The notes: generated by a model not told the origin, from the sequence alone. A stretch of DNA of 64,000 nt from Rickettsiella grylli (GCF_000168295.1 NZ_AAQJ02000001.1:1203001-1267000); one strand, 5' to 3'; shown: positions 1-9,601, counted from the stretch's first letter. A program made the numbers and translations.

Positions 1-403
1 GATAAGCAATTTCCCGGCCCGTAGGGGTTGGGCTACGCGCTCCAACGATCGCTAACATTTGACGCTGTAAAATAGATACCTCACCTTTCATAAATAAAAT
101 GAGTGGCGGATCAGCAATTTCATTCAATAATGACGGATAAGCGTCATGACCCCAATGAAAAATAGAATTCTGAGGTTGTTCTAACCAGTGTAAGCCTAAT
201 TCCACTCTTTCCCAATCTGGATTTTTCAAATGACTCGCCAATGTTGGGCGGATACCGGCCTGAATTAATTCATCATACGATGCTGATAAAATTTCTTTAG
301 GCGTCTTAAATTTTTTTAATAATAGTAAAGCGGTATGAATACCACACTGTGGGATGGTATAAAGCGCTAACCAATATCCTATTTCATCCAAAGCCCTATC
401 CAT
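1..403 (-). CDS. dprA: DNA-processing protein DprA, N-terminal part (cut by window edge)
   Basis: Reading back from an ATG at 403 gives 134 codons that run off the left edge without a stop. The segment starts with a helical region (residues 1-80) like the SAM-type N-terminal domain of DprA. It then enters the Rossmann-type SMF domain, recognised by the AIVGARSPTPTG motif near residues 118-129. DprA binds incoming single-stranded DNA during natural transformation and loads RecA onto it. Only the first third of a protein usually about 360-380 residues long is visible, so the rest cannot be judged. The gene lies downstream of ppa on the same strand with a gap of about 140 bases. Confidence 0.88.
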   Translation of the reverse strand, partial: MDRALDEIGYWLALYTIPQCGIHTALLLLKKFKTPKEILSASYDELIQAGIRPTLASHLKNPDWERVELGLHWLEQPQNSIFHWGHDAYPSLLNEIADPPLILFMKGEVSILQRQMLAIVGARSPTPTGREIAY

Positions 404-546
404 AAAATGTGCATTTTTAATTGACAACCTTTAAATGAAGTGTCTCATTTTAGTACACAATGTTTCAAGGATATTTTTCAGGAAACGACAAACAACAGGC
501 TTTACAGATTAAATCATCTTTTAAGGAGTTATCGTTCCCTTCTATT

Positions 547-1098
547 CTATCTCAACAACGATAAAGTTTTTTTATACCGTTCGATACTCGTTACCATTTC
601 CATTTTTGCTTCTTCAGGACCTACCCAACCTTCTACTTGGACCCATTTCCCATTTTCTAAGTCTTTATAATGCTCAAAAAAATGCTGAATGCTTTGAATC
701 AGTTGTTGCGGTAAATCTTTCCACGTCTTTATTGTGTGATACAGTGAAGATAATTTATCGATAGGAACGGCTAAAATTTTAGCATCATTACCGGATTCAT
801 CTTTCATTTTTAACATGCCAATTAAGCGACAACAAATAACACAACCCACTAACAAAGGAAAAGGAGCCACTACCAACACATCAACCGGATCGCCATCCTC
901 CGACAACGTAGAGGGAACGTAACCATAATTACAGGGATAGTACATAGCTGTTCCTAAAAACCTATCCACACAGAGCGCACCCGTTTCCTTATCAACCTCA
1001 TATTTAATCGGATCACTATGACTCGGGATTTCTATCACCACATTTATTTCGTCGGGTATTTTTTTACCTGGACCTAACGTTACAAGCGCATTCAACAT
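547..1098 (-). CDS. ppa: Inorganic pyrophosphatase
   Basis: Family I soluble pyrophosphatase, 183 residues, close to the roughly 176 of the E. coli enzyme and co-linear with it. It hydrolyses pyrophosphate to two phosphates in the cytoplasm and so drives biosynthetic reactions. The metal-binding signature DGDPVDVLV is present at about residues 68-76, and the conserved PCNYGYVP and [10 protein letters not shown] blocks are intact. The start is the only good candidate and gives the expected N-terminus. It is transcribed away from hinT with a shared 93-base promoter region. The protein ends in a short SLLR tail beyond the usual end, which is unremarkable. Confidence 0.97.
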   Translation of the reverse strand: MLNALVTLGPGKKIPDEINVVIEIPSHSDPIKYEVDKETGALCVDRFLGTAMYYPCNYGYVPSTLSEDGDPVDVLVVAPFPLLVGCVICCRLIGMLKMKDESGNDAKILAVPIDKLSSLYHTIKTWKDLPQQLIQSIQHFFEHYKDLENGKWVQVEGWVGPEEAKMEMVTSIERYKKTLSLLR

Positions 1099-1191
1099 TT
1101 TATATTTCCTAAAATTCTATTTTTGAAGCATAATAATAAACAAACCCACTGACTTAAGCTACCCTCGTTTACCCGCTAATAGAGGCCGACT

Positions 1192-1533
1192 ATGGATTGT
1201 ATTTTTTGCAAAATTATAAAAAAAGAAATTCCTGCTGAAATGGTGTATCACGATGATGCGATGATTGCTTTCCGCGATCAACATCCTCAAGCGCCGATAC
1301 ATCAGCTCATTGTCCCTAAAAAACATATCGCGACACTGAATGATCTATCGGATAACGATACGATCTTGATAGGCCATTTATTTCAAACAGCACGTCATTT
1401 AGCCAAAAAAGCAGGTATTGATAAATCTGGATATCGTACAGTTATTAACTGTAATAAAAATGGAGGTCAAGAAATCTTTCATCTCCATATACACCTCTTA
1501 GGAGGACGGACATTCGTTTGGCCTCCCGGATAA
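1192..1533 (+). CDS. hinT: Histidine triad (HIT) nucleotide-binding protein
   Basis: 113-residue HIT-family protein of the HinT branch, a cytoplasmic purine nucleoside phosphoramidase. The N-terminal CIFCKIIKKEIPAE block and the C-terminal active-site triad HLHIHLLGG (about residues 97-105) are intact; the middle histidine of the triad is the nucleophile in this family. Length matches E. coli HinT. An AGAGG-type ribosome-binding site lies about seven bases before the ATG. It is divergent from ppa. The stretch of 135 bases after it contains no clear terminator. Confidence 0.96.
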   Translation: MDCIFCKIIKKEIPAEMVYHDDAMIAFRDQHPQAPIHQLIVPKKHIATLNDLSDNDTILIGHLFQTARHLAKKAGIDKSGYRTVINCNKNGGQEIFHLHIHLLGGRTFVWPPG

Positions 1534-1668
1534 AAATCAATAGGCTCGATTTTATCTCTTTTTTAAAGAATACCGACTCCTGTTTTTACTTAAAATCCCT
1601 TGCCAACGAGAGGTAAGCCTAGGTATATTTCTCGTTAAGAAAACACATTATCACACTGGACGCTCATC

Positions 1669-2232
1669 ATGGATCTCGTTACATTGGTTTTAGCTTGCAG
1701 TCTTTATACTGACAATTCTATTCCTTATGCAATGATACAAACAGGATCCCGAAATAATCCTTTAGTCGTTTCTGTTGAGGGCGATACGCGATCCTTTAAA
1801 ACGATTTCTGCGGCCATTCGATATACGCACCGACAAATCAGTTTAGGGAAAAACCCGGAAATTGGATTAATGCAAATTCCTAATCGCTGGCTTTCAGAAG
1901 TGGATGCGCATGTTTCCGATTTATTTAGACCGTGTAAAAATGTGGTTGTTGGTACACAAATTTTAGAAAAGTTACGCCTGCAATGCCAATCCTTTGCAGC
2001 TCAGAATCCAAAAGTAACGGTTCCCTCGTGCGTACTTTCACGCTATAAAACTAAAAACCCACAAAATGGGCTCTCTTATGCTTACCCAATCATTCGTTAT
2101 GCTCAATCACATCCTTTTAATGCACTGGTTGAAAAAGCACGTGACCCGGGTATGTTGGCCGCCGAAAAAAAGCCTCATTTCAACCACTACGCGAAAAAAG
2201 CAGAAAATAAGCCTTCCGAAGATCCTTTTTAG
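1669..2232 (+). CDS. Transglycosylase SLT-fold protein, probably catalytically inactive
   Basis: 187 residues. The core resembles the transglycosylase SLT-like proteins found next to conjugation and type IV secretion genes: an NPLVVSVEG strand region, then SFKTISAAIRY, then the typical IGLMQIPNRW motif (about residues 64-73), and a NVVVGTQIL helix. Active members carry an E-S-G or T-E-S motif just before the NP segment, whose glutamate is the general acid. Here the matching stretch reads QTGSRNNP, so the glutamate appears to be replaced. There is also no convincing signal peptide. It may be a structural or peptidoglycan-binding relic, or a member whose catalytic residue lies elsewhere. It sits alone upstream of holC, 16 bases away, so the two may be cotranscribed. 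Confidence 0.6.
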   Translation: MDLVTLVLACSLYTDNSIPYAMIQTGSRNNPLVVSVEGDTRSFKTISAAIRYTHRQISLGKNPEIGLMQIPNRWLSEVDAHVSDLFRPCKNVVVGTQILEKLRLQCQSFAAQNPKVTVPSCVLSRYKTKNPQNGLSYAYPIIRYAQSHPFNALVEKARDPGMLAAEKKPHFNHYAKKAENKPSEDPF

Positions 2233-2248
2233 CACGTTGTTATAACCT

Positions 2249-2689
2249 ATGTTCACTACCACCATTGATTTTTATTTATTAAATACAGTTTTTCAAGAAG
2301 ACCGCTATCGTTTTAGTTGCCGTCTCATCGATAAAGCTTTTCTCCAACACAAAAAAATTTTTATACAGGTTAATACGGCTGAAGAAGGTCAACGGTTCGA
2401 TGAATTATTGTGGACCTTTCGAGATATTAGCTTTATCCCGCATCGTTATTTAGAGGTTGATTCAAGCATCGATCCCTTGTTAACCGTTCATATCGCCGTG
2501 AACAAACCCGTCGAACTTCATGCTGATATTTTATTGAATCTGAGCACCCGCGTTCCTGATTATTTTTCAACCTTCTCACGGATTATTGAAGTCGTATCTG
2601 AAGAAAATGAAAATAAAAATCAATCGCGTCAAAAATATAAATTTTATAAAACACAACAATGTCACTTAATGACACATCACATAAACTGA
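2249..2689 (+). CDS. holC: DNA polymerase III chi subunit
   Basis: 146 residues. The N-terminus (TTIDFYLLN) and the region with KIFIQVNTAEEGQRFDELLWTF match the Rossmann-like fold of HolC, which links the clamp loader to single-strand binding protein. Sequence similarity in this family is always low, so position helps: holC directly before valS is a conserved gammaproteobacterial arrangement. In many relatives pepA precedes holC, but it is absent here. The last 15 residues or so are basic and irregular and run up to the valS start, ending two bases before the preferred valS ATG. Confidence 0.85.
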   Translation: MFTTTIDFYLLNTVFQEDRYRFSCRLIDKAFLQHKKIFIQVNTAEEGQRFDELLWTFRDISFIPHRYLEVDSSIDPLLTVHIAVNKPVELHADILLNLSTRVPDYFSTFSRIIEVVSEENENKNQSRQKYKFYKTQQCHLMTHHIN

Positions 2690-2691
2690 CC

Positions 2692-5451
2692 ATGATAAAT
2701 AAAAACTATGATCCCCAGCAAATAGAAGCGCATTGGCGAAAACAATGGGAAATGCATTCTTATTTTCAACCTTCCGGACAAGGTGAGCCCTATTGTATTG
2801 TGCTTCCTCCCCCTAATGTTACAGGAAGCTTACATATGGGGCATGGTTTTCAAGTCACCTTAATGGATGTGTTAGTTCGTTATCAACGAATGTGTGGAAA
2901 AAATGTTTTATGGCAAGGCGGAACCGATCATGCGGGGATCGCTACACAAATGGTGGTCGAACGCCAATTGTTAGCACAAGGAAAATCTCGACATGATTTA
3001 GGACGTGAAACATTTGTAAGCACGATATGGGACTGGAAAAATAAATCCGGCAGTCGGATAACCGACCAATTACGTTACCTCGGTGCATCGATAGATTGGA
3101 CTCGAGAGCGATTCACGCAAGATACTGATTTTTCTGCGGCCGTAGAAAAAGTATTCATTGATTTATATGCCCAGGGTTTAATTTATCGAGGAAAACGTTT
3201 AGTGAATTGGGACCCCGAACTTTTAACCGCAGTTTCTGATCTTGAAGTGATCCATCAAGAAGAAAAAGCACATTTATGGACTATTCGCTATCCCTTCGTA
3301 GAGTGTGATGGTTTTTTACAGGTTGCCACAACGCGACCTGAGACATTATTTGGTGATGTCGCCATTGCTGTACACCCTGATGACCCCCGTTATCTCCCCT
3401 ATATCGGTAAAAAAGTAGCAATTCCATTGACTCGTCGTGTTATCCCCATCATTTCTGATTCTTCTGTCGATCCAGCATTTGGTAGTGGTTGCGTAAAAAT
3501 TACACCCGCACATGACTTTAACGATTATGCCATAGGACAAAAACATCATCTCCCTTGTATCACTATTTTTACGCCTCGTGCACATCTCAATGAACATGTT
3601 CCCAAAAAATATCGCGGATTAGCACGCTTTGTTGCACGACAACACGTTATAAATGATTTAGAGCAGTTCCACTTATTAGAAAAAACAGAAGATTATTTAA
3701 TAAAAATTCCACGCGGTGATCGCTCGGGCACGGTGATAGAGCCTTATCTGACCGACCAATGGTTTATGTCGATGCAACCTTTAGCACAACCGGCTATAGA
3801 CGTTATTATTCAAGGAAAACTGGATTTCATTCCACCCACTTGGCGAAAAATTTGCTTGCAATGGCTCGAAAACATAGAAGATTGGTGTATTAGTCGTCAA
3901 CTCTGGTGGGGACACCGTATACCCGTTTGGTATGATGAGCAAGGTCATGCTTATGTCGGTCAAAATGAAAAAAGCATCCGTCAACATTATTCTCTCAGAC
4001 CCGATACCCGATTAAAACAAGATGAAGATGTACTCGATACCTGGTTTTCATCTGCACTTTGGCCTTTTGTCACGTTAGGTTGGCCTCAATCAACACCGGA
4101 ATTTAAACTATTTTATCCCACTAATGTGCTTGTTACCGGGTTTGATATTATCTTTTTTTGGGTCGCACGGATGTTAATGCTTGGATTACATTTTACTCAC
4201 CAAGTTCCTTTTAAAGCCGTTTACATCACAGGGCTCATACGTGATCAGGATGGTCAAAAAATGTCAAAATCAAAAGGAAATGTTTTAGACCCGCTCGATG
4301 TCGTAGAGGGCATTCGTGTGGATGATTTGGTGAGAAAACGAACTCAAGGCCTATTACAACCTCAAATGGCCCAAAAAATTGAATCGGCTACGCGACAACA
4401 ATTTCCAAAAGGAATCCCTTCTTTAGGTACCGATGCGTTACGATTTACCTATTGCGCATTAGCTTCTCCCACGCGTGATATACGTTTTGATTTAAAACGA
4501 ACCGAAGGTTATCGAAACTTTTGTAATAAACTCTGGAATGCCGCGCGTTTTGTTTTAATGCATACTAAAAATCAGAACAATTTCAACTTCACGCATAAAC
4601 TAACCCTTCCCATTAATCGTGCGTTTAGTTCTTTGCTACAAAATTGCATTGCCGAGATGAATACACACGTTCAAGATTATCGGTTTGATTTGATGGCACA
4701 CAGTATTTATGAGTTTATCTGGAATGAATACTGTGACTGGTATGTTGAATTAGCGAAACCTATTCTTGCTCATCTTTCGTCACCTGAACGACAAGAAACG
4801 TTAATGTGCTTAATTTCCTTTTTAGAGATTAGTTTGCGACTATTACACCCGTTAATGCCTTTTATCACTGAAGAAATTTGGCAAGCTATCGGCCCTTTGA
4901 TGGGGCAAACCGGATCGAGTTTAACGATACAAAACTACCCTCAATGTGATCCGCTCAAAAAAGACACGTCTGCAGAATTAGATTTAATTTGGTTAAAAAA
5001 TATCATCCATGCCGTTCGTACACTACGTAGTGAAATAAAACTAATCCCGAATAAAAAAATTTCTTTATTGCTTTTTAAAGGAAGTAAACACGATCGTAAA
5101 AATACCCGTATCTTTCACGAAGATATTCTCAACCTCGCTAAAGTAAACGACATCCATTGGATTAATGAAAAAGATAAAAATACGCATTATGCCATGAACA
5201 TTGTTAACAATTTAGAGTTACTCATCCCTATGGAAGGACTCATTGACACGCACGCTGAAATTCAACGTTTAAAAAAAGAGCTATTAAAATTAGAAAAAGA
5301 AATTCAACGATCCCGATCCAAGCTCGATAATAGCGCTTTTGTTAAAAAAGCGCCGCCTGAAATTATTGAAAAAGAACAACAACGGTTCATTCATTTTACG
5401 ACCACTCAACAGAAATTAGAAAATCAATTACATTTATTGAAAGAAAACTAG
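2692..5451 (+). CDS. valS: Valyl-tRNA synthetase
   Basis: Class I aminoacyl-tRNA synthetase that charges tRNA-Val. Visible parts are the N-terminal Rossmann half with PNVTGSLHMGH (HIGH-type motif), the editing domain inserted in the middle (TTRPETLFGD), the KMSKSKGN motif, the anticodon-binding helical domain and the C-terminal coiled-coil arm rich in Lys/Glu. About 919 residues from this start, slightly shorter than E. coli ValS (951). An in-frame ATG at 2659 would add 11 residues and overlap holC. The ATG at 2692 was chosen because it starts two bases after the holC stop, suits translational coupling and gives the usual N-terminus (NKNYDPQQIEAHW). Neither start has a strong Shine-Dalgarno sequence. 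Confidence 0.97.
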   Translation: MINKNYDPQQIEAHWRKQWEMHSYFQPSGQGEPYCIVLPPPNVTGSLHMGHGFQVTLMDVLVRYQRMCGKNVLWQGGTDHAGIATQMVVERQLLAQGKSRHDLGRETFVSTIWDWKNKSGSRITDQLRYLGASIDWTRERFTQDTDFSAAVEKVFIDLYAQGLIYRGKRLVNWDPELLTAVSDLEVIHQEEKAHLWTIRYPFVECDGFLQVATTRPETLFGDVAIAVHPDDPRYLPYIGKKVAIPLTRRVIPIISDSSVDPAFGSGCVKITPAHDFNDYAIGQKHHLPCITIFTPRAHLNEHVPKKYRGLARFVARQHVINDLEQFHLLEKTEDYLIKIPRGDRSGTVIEPYLTDQWFMSMQPLAQPAIDVIIQGKLDFIPPTWRKICLQWLENIEDWCISRQLWWGHRIPVWYDEQGHAYVGQNEKSIRQHYSLRPDTRLKQDEDVLDTWFSSALWPFVTLGWPQSTPEFKLFYPTNVLVTGFDIIFFWVARMLMLGLHFTHQVPFKAVYITGLIRDQDGQKMSKSKGNVLDPLDVVEGIRVDDLVRKRTQGLLQPQMAQKIESATRQQFPKGIPSLGTDALRFTYCALASPTRDIRFDLKRTEGYRNFCNKLWNAARFVLMHTKNQNNFNFTHKLTLPINRAFSSLLQNCIAEMNTHVQDYRFDLMAHSIYEFIWNEYCDWYVELAKPILAHLSSPERQETLMCLISFLEISLRLLHPLMPFITEEIWQAIGPLMGQTGSSLTIQNYPQCDPLKKDTSAELDLIWLKNIIHAVRTLRSEIKLIPNKKISLLLFKGSKHDRKNTRIFHEDILNLAKVNDIHWINEKDKNTHYAMNIVNNLELLIPMEGLIDTHAEIQRLKKELLKLEKEIQRSRSKLDNSAFVKKAPPEIIEKEQQRFIHFTTTQQKLENQLHLLKEN

Positions 5452-5507
5452 CCAGTTCACCAAACGACACGTAAAATGAGTTTTAATTATTCATTTACTT
5501 TTATGTT

Positions 5508-6215
5508 ATGCGTCAAATTATTTTAGATACTGAGACTACCGGTAGAGACATTAATAACGGGCATCGAATCATCGAAATAGGTTGTTTAGAATTAATCGAT
5601 CGACAGCTCACAAAAAGACAGTTTCATTGCTATCTTAATCCAGGACGTGACAGCGATCCGGGTGCATTTGCTATTCATGGTTTAAGTACTGAATTTCTTA
5701 TGGATAAACCCGTATTTACAACCATTGCTGATGAATTACTCAATTTTATTAAAGATTCACAACTCATTATTCACAATGCCCCGTTTGATTTAGCTTTTTT
5801 AGAGTATGAGTTAACGCTCACTAAAAAAAAATATAAAAAAATGACCGATTATTGTCAGATATTAGATAGCCTTCTCCTTGCACGTCAGTTACATCCTGGC
5901 CAACGTAATAGCTTAGATGCACTGTGTAAGCGTTATAACATTGACCATTCAAAACGAGATAAACACGGCGCTTTATTAGATGCCGAATTACTTGCCCGCG
6001 TTTATCTTGCCATGACGGGTGGTCAAACCCATTTATTTAACGAACCGAAACCACTGACTATTCAAACGCATGCCCGACAAAAAAAAACCACAGAGGCGAC
6101 TACACTACCTATTATTTATGCCACTTGTGAAGAGTTAACGGCTCATAAAAATTATTTAAACCATATTTATTCACTTTCCGGGCAGTGTAAATGGCTTCAT
6201 TACTCGAAGGAATAA
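5508..6215 (+). CDS. dnaQ: DNA polymerase III epsilon subunit (3'-5' proofreading exonuclease)
   Basis: 235-residue DEDDh exonuclease. Exo I is ILDTETTGR at residues 5-13, Exo II is HNAPFDLAFLEYE near residue 90, and Exo III is HGALLDAELLARVYL near residue 150. All acidic metal ligands and the catalytic histidine are present. In the replicative polymerase core this subunit removes misincorporated bases. The C-terminal 60 residues, which in E. coli carry the alpha-binding tail, are diverged. It lies between valS and nhaA on the same strand, with only six bases to nhaA. A stand-alone DnaQ-like exonuclease is possible, but length and motifs fit DnaQ. Confidence 0.93.
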   Translation: MRQIILDTETTGRDINNGHRIIEIGCLELIDRQLTKRQFHCYLNPGRDSDPGAFAIHGLSTEFLMDKPVFTTIADELLNFIKDSQLIIHNAPFDLAFLEYELTLTKKKYKKMTDYCQILDSLLLARQLHPGQRNSLDALCKRYNIDHSKRDKHGALLDAELLARVYLAMTGGQTHLFNEPKPLTIQTHARQKKTTEATTLPIIYATCEELTAHKNYLNHIYSLSGQCKWLHYSKE

Positions 6216-6221
6216 TGAAAA

Positions 6222-7376
6222 ATGCGTATTCAATTTTTACATAAATTTTTTCAACTCGAGGCTTCGGGCGGTATTGCACTGGGGTTAGCCACGCTGTTCG
6301 CTTTAATCTTTGCTAACTCACCGTGGCAAACGGGTTACCAAACTTTCTTAAATTTCAATATTCAATTGGGTACTTATGTGCATTTTTCCTTTTTACATTT
6401 TGTCAATGATGGCTTAATGACTATTTTTTTTTTCTTAGTCAGTTTAGAAATTAAACGGGAATTAATTCAAGGAGAACTCAATAATCGAGCCAAAGCTTTA
6501 TTACCCACCTGTGCTGCACTAGGAGGGATGATAGTCCCTGCATTATTTTACTTAGCGTTCAATCACGCTCACCCACAATGGATATCGGGTTGGGCCATTC
6601 CTATGGCAACCGATATTGCTTTTTCTTTAAGTGTTCTTTCATTGCTTGGAAAACGTATCCCTGTTGCTTTAAAAATCTTCTTAATGGCATTGGCGATTAT
6701 TGATGATCTCGGCGCAATTATCATTATTGCCTTTTTTTACACACAACAAATAGGGTGGTTTTACTTATTTTTAGCAATACTGACTTTTCTAGGACTTATT
6801 TTGCTCAATTATTATAAAACCCAACCATTTCTTCCTTATTTCCTATTAGGAATTCTGTTATGGATACTTATTCTTCAGTCTGGAATCCACGCGACTATCG
6901 CGGGTGTACTGTTCGGTTTTACTATTCCATTAAAAAATGATCATAAAAATGATCATTCTTTGCTGCGTGACTTAATACATCAATTACACCCCTGGATTGC
7001 TTACGCCATTTTACCACTTTTTGCTTTTGCCAATGCAGGGCTTTCATTCGCCACATTAAATAAATCAGCTTTTTTTCACCCCTTGCCGTTAGGGATTATT
7101 GTTGGCTTATTTTTTGGTAAACCCATAGGGATTTTTGGATCAAGTTGGATAGCCGTAAAAACGAAATTCGCAAAACTACCTCATCATGTCAACTGGAGAC
7201 ATATTTATGGGATTGCCTTAATGTGTGGAATAGGGTTTACGATGAGCTTATTTATTGCTGATCTTGCTTTTGATGACAGTCAATTAACATCATTAGTCCG
7301 TTTTGGTGTTTTTATAGGTTCCCTGTTATCGGGAATTTCAGGTTATTATATTTTGTATTTTAAACCAGAAAGATAG
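6222..7376 (+). CDS. nhaA: Na+/H+ antiporter NhaA
   Basis: 384-residue polytopic inner-membrane protein with about 11-12 hydrophobic segments. NhaA hallmarks are the NDGLMTIFFFLVSLEIKREL segment of helix II, ATDIAFSLSVLSLLGKR, and the paired aspartates of the ion site in AIIDDLGAI (equivalent to D163/D164). It exchanges cytoplasmic Na+ or Li+ for external protons, keeping pH and salt balance. Length equals the family standard (about 388). It closely follows dnaQ. A small in-frame repeat (KNDHKNDHS) sits in a cytoplasmic loop around residue 243. Confidence 0.97.
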   Translation: MRIQFLHKFFQLEASGGIALGLATLFALIFANSPWQTGYQTFLNFNIQLGTYVHFSFLHFVNDGLMTIFFFLVSLEIKRELIQGELNNRAKALLPTCAALGGMIVPALFYLAFNHAHPQWISGWAIPMATDIAFSLSVLSLLGKRIPVALKIFLMALAIIDDLGAIIIIAFFYTQQIGWFYLFLAILTFLGLILLNYYKTQPFLPYFLLGILLWILILQSGIHATIAGVLFGFTIPLKNDHKNDHSLLRDLIHQLHPWIAYAILPLFAFANAGLSFATLNKSAFFHPLPLGIIVGLFFGKPIGIFGSSWIAVKTKFAKLPHHVNWRHIYGIALMCGIGFTMSLFIADLAFDDSQLTSLVRFGVFIGSLLSGISGYYILYFKPER

Positions 7377-7407
7377 TCGCTTTATTGATAGCACTGTAGC
7401 GGACTAT
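7373..7407. other. Inverted repeat at the end of nhaA
   Basis: ATAGTCGCT at 7373-7381 can pair with AGCGGACTAT at 7398-7407 with one bulged base and a 16-base loop. It overlaps the nhaA stop and lies between convergent genes. No U-run follows on either strand, so intrinsic terminator function is doubtful; it may be an RNA 3'-end structure. Confidence 0.3.
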
Positions 7408-7445
7408 TCTCGATTCGAAACCAACAATAGCCCACATTAACTCAA

Positions 7446-8111
7446 TCAAAGACTCGGTGCGTTTTCTCGATGGGGGGATTCTTCATTAGCAGGTTCGGTA
7501 TTCGAAATAGGCGTAGACGGCATCGAAAATGTCCCTAACTTAGCCAAAATCTGAGAAATATTTTGAGCGGTTTTGGTTTCTTGAACTTCTAAAGAATCTA
7601 TTTTATCATGCACTTTTTTTATTTGATTATGTATTGTTAAGATATTTTCACCAATCGCTTCCCTATCTTCCGGAGAGATATTTATTTCCAGTTTATTAAG
7701 TTGGTCTAACGTGCGACGCGCATGAAAAATATGGGCTAAATCTCTACTCAGATTATAATTTAAAACTAATTCAATGACTCCCACGAAACTAAAACTTAAT
7801 AATAAAAAAGGGAGTATAGGCATCGCAATCATAAAAAATGATACTAAAGCAAATACGCCACCTAACAAAGCAACGGTTGCACTCAAAAATAAAACGATAT
7901 TTCTTATTCTATTTTTTTCACACTGATAACGTTTATCACAAATTTCCAATTTGCTTTTTTCATTTCGCTTAAGTTCATTAATAATTTGAGGTGCTTCAGG
8001 ACCCAAATCAATATCTGAATAATTATCATCCACTGTTATATTTTTTTCGGCCAAGTATTCTTTGTTTAAAGTAGAAAGTCCTTCATATAAGTCACGTTTT
8101 AATATCGGCAT
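7446..8111 (-). CDS. Unknown membrane protein with two helices and coiled coil
   Basis: 221 residues, family not recognised. Residues 1-70 are charged and polar. Residues about 71-115 form two long hydrophobic segments separated by MPILP, so a membrane hairpin is likely. Residues about 120-190 are Lys/Glu/Ile-rich with coiled-coil spacing (KKVHDKIDSLEVQE). The last 25 residues are polar and carry several glutamates (TEPANEESPHRENAPSL). Such an arrangement is common among secreted effectors of Legionellales, and the tail resembles the loose glutamate-rich tails of Dot/Icm substrates, but this is only a suggestion. It stands alone, convergent with nhaA, and a 414-base gene-poor stretch follows its start. 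Confidence 0.65.
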   Translation of the reverse strand: MPILKRDLYEGLSTLNKEYLAEKNITVDDNYSDIDLGPEAPQIINELKRNEKSKLEICDKRYQCEKNRIRNIVLFLSATVALLGGVFALVSFFMIAMPILPFLLLSFSFVGVIELVLNYNLSRDLAHIFHARRTLDQLNKLEINISPEDREAIGENILTIHNQIKKVHDKIDSLEVQETKTAQNISQILAKLGTFSMPSTPISNTEPANEESPHRENAPSL

Positions 8112-8525
8112 AATAACCTCGAATAGTTAAGAAAATTTTATAGACTAATCTTGTCGTTCATAATAAGCATAAAAGGAAAGTTGAATAAGATCCTCCTTTG
8201 ACAGGTAACATCCAAACGCAGAAAATATTATAGTAATCAAATTTTTAGATCAATCTTTAAAATAAAAAATAGAAAGAAAATTATTAATTTGTTATTTAAA
8301 AATTTATAATAGGATAGCCATGAAAAAACTATATTCACCTCAGCCGAATTTTAACGAGCACAATCTAAACGCCGTTACCTTATTTAAACCCATCGCAAAA
8401 CGTCCAAGCCGCCGCTTTACATTTTATCTTATATAGCCACTTTAAAATTAAAGGACATTGAAAAAGAAAAAAATTTAAATTTGATCACTATAAAAAAAGT
8501 GTTTTAAAAAATTAAAAACATAAAT
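8112..8525. other. AT-rich intergenic stretch with one possible tiny ORF
   Basis: No recognised gene. It should hold the promoter of the 7446-8111 gene on the minus strand and the downstream end of hemE. The only open stretch worth naming is the 38-codon ORF at 8320-8436. Confidence 0.6.
8320..8436 (+). CDS. Possible small peptide gene
   Basis: 38 codons from an ATG preceded by AGGA six bases upstream. The product begins MKKLYSPQPN and ends FTFYLI; it is basic and proline-containing with no helix long enough to span a membrane. No family is recognised. The good ribosome-binding site is the only support. It could equally be the 5' remnant of a lost gene. Confidence 0.25.
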   Translation: MKKLYSPQPNFNEHNLNAVTLFKPIAKRPSRRFTFYLI

Positions 8526-9596
8526 TTAAAAATCATGGGATTGGTGAAAAAAAGGACTCCATTCATGGACCGCATTAATCATGATGTTTACATTTTCAGG
8601 CGGAGTGTATTGTGAAATTCCGTGACCCAGATTAAAAATATGGCCTGAACCATTTCCATAAGATTGAAGAATATGCTTCACTTCACGCCGAATAGTTTTG
8701 GCGTTTCCCAATAGGACTGCGGGATCCATATTTCCTTGTAACGCTATTTTTTTATCCTTCACTCTTTGTCGAGCCGCACCTATCTCCATCGTCCAATCCA
8801 AACCTATTGCATCGCAACCTGATGTTGCTATTTTTTCTAACCACAAATTTCCACCTTTCGTAAATAAAATAATAGGGATTTTTTCCTCAAAATTATTCTT
8901 TAAATTAGTCACAATTTGTGTCATATATTCTAAAGAAAATTCTTGATAGGTGGCCGGCGTCAATAATCCACCCCAGGTATCGAAAATCATGATGGTTTGC
9001 ACGCCCGCTTTAATTTGTGCACGTAAATATAAAATAATGGCTTGAGTCAGACTATTCAATAAATAATGCAAGGTTTTAACCTCTTGATATAACAGTGATC
9101 TAATTTTTATAAAATCGCGACTACTCCCGCCTTCTACCATGTAGCAAGCCAATGTCCATGGACTTCCTGCAAATCCAATTAAAGGAACTTTTCCTTTTAA
9201 TTCTTGACGAGTCAATCGAATCGCATCCATGACATAATTTAAATCAGTCGGATCAGGGATAGATAAGGCTTTAATATCGCTTATCGTTTGCAAAGATTTG
9301 CGAAATTGAGGTCCCTCTCCTTCCACGAAATAAAGTCCTAAACCCATCGCATCAGGAATCGTTAAAATATCTGAAAAAATAATCGCCGCATCGAGGTTAA
9401 ATCGTTGCAACGGTTGTAAAGTGACTTCACACGCCAGCTCAGGCGTTTTGCATAACGTTAAAAAATCACCTGCTTTACGTCGCACAGTACGATATTCAGG
9501 TAAATAACGTCCTGCTTGTCGCATGATCCAAATCGGTGTGCGATCAACGGGTTGTTTTAAAAGCGCGCGTATAAAACGATAAGGAGAATTTTTCAT
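8526..9596 (-). CDS. hemE: Uroporphyrinogen decarboxylase
   Basis: 356 residues, the usual length. It decarboxylates the four acetate side chains of uroporphyrinogen III to give coproporphyrinogen III in haem synthesis. The family signature [16 protein letters not shown] near residue 21 carries the substrate-binding arginines, [14 protein letters not shown] carries the catalytic aspartate, and [16 protein letters not shown] is the second signature. The start gives the standard short N-terminus. It lies five bases after the FUSC-protein stop, so the two are probably one transcript. hemW, another protein tied to haem, lies elsewhere in this window (43093-44232). Confidence 0.97.
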   Translation of the reverse strand: MKNSPYRFIRALLKQPVDRTPIWIMRQAGRYLPEYRTVRRKAGDFLTLCKTPELACEVTLQPLQRFNLDAAIIFSDILTIPDAMGLGLYFVEGEGPQFRKSLQTISDIKALSIPDPTDLNYVMDAIRLTRQELKGKVPLIGFAGSPWTLACYMVEGGSSRDFIKIRSLLYQEVKTLHYLLNSLTQAIILYLRAQIKAGVQTIMIFDTWGGLLTPATYQEFSLEYMTQIVTNLKNNFEEKIPIILFTKGGNLWLEKIATSGCDAIGLDWTMEIGAARQRVKDKKIALQGNMDPAVLLGNAKTIRREVKHILQSYGNGSGHIFNLGHGISQYTPPENVNIMINAVHEWSPFFHQSHDF

Positions 9597-9601
9597 AAAT
9601 T

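Noticed and set aside
440-670. 76-codon plus-strand ORF overlapping the end of ppa
   Set aside because: Lies mostly opposite ppa, has no ribosome-binding site, and its product has no family likeness.
6936-6957. Tandem AAAATGATCAT repeat inside nhaA as a regulatory site
   Set aside because: It is in frame within a cytoplasmic loop and encodes KNDHKNDH; a coding repeat is the simpler view.
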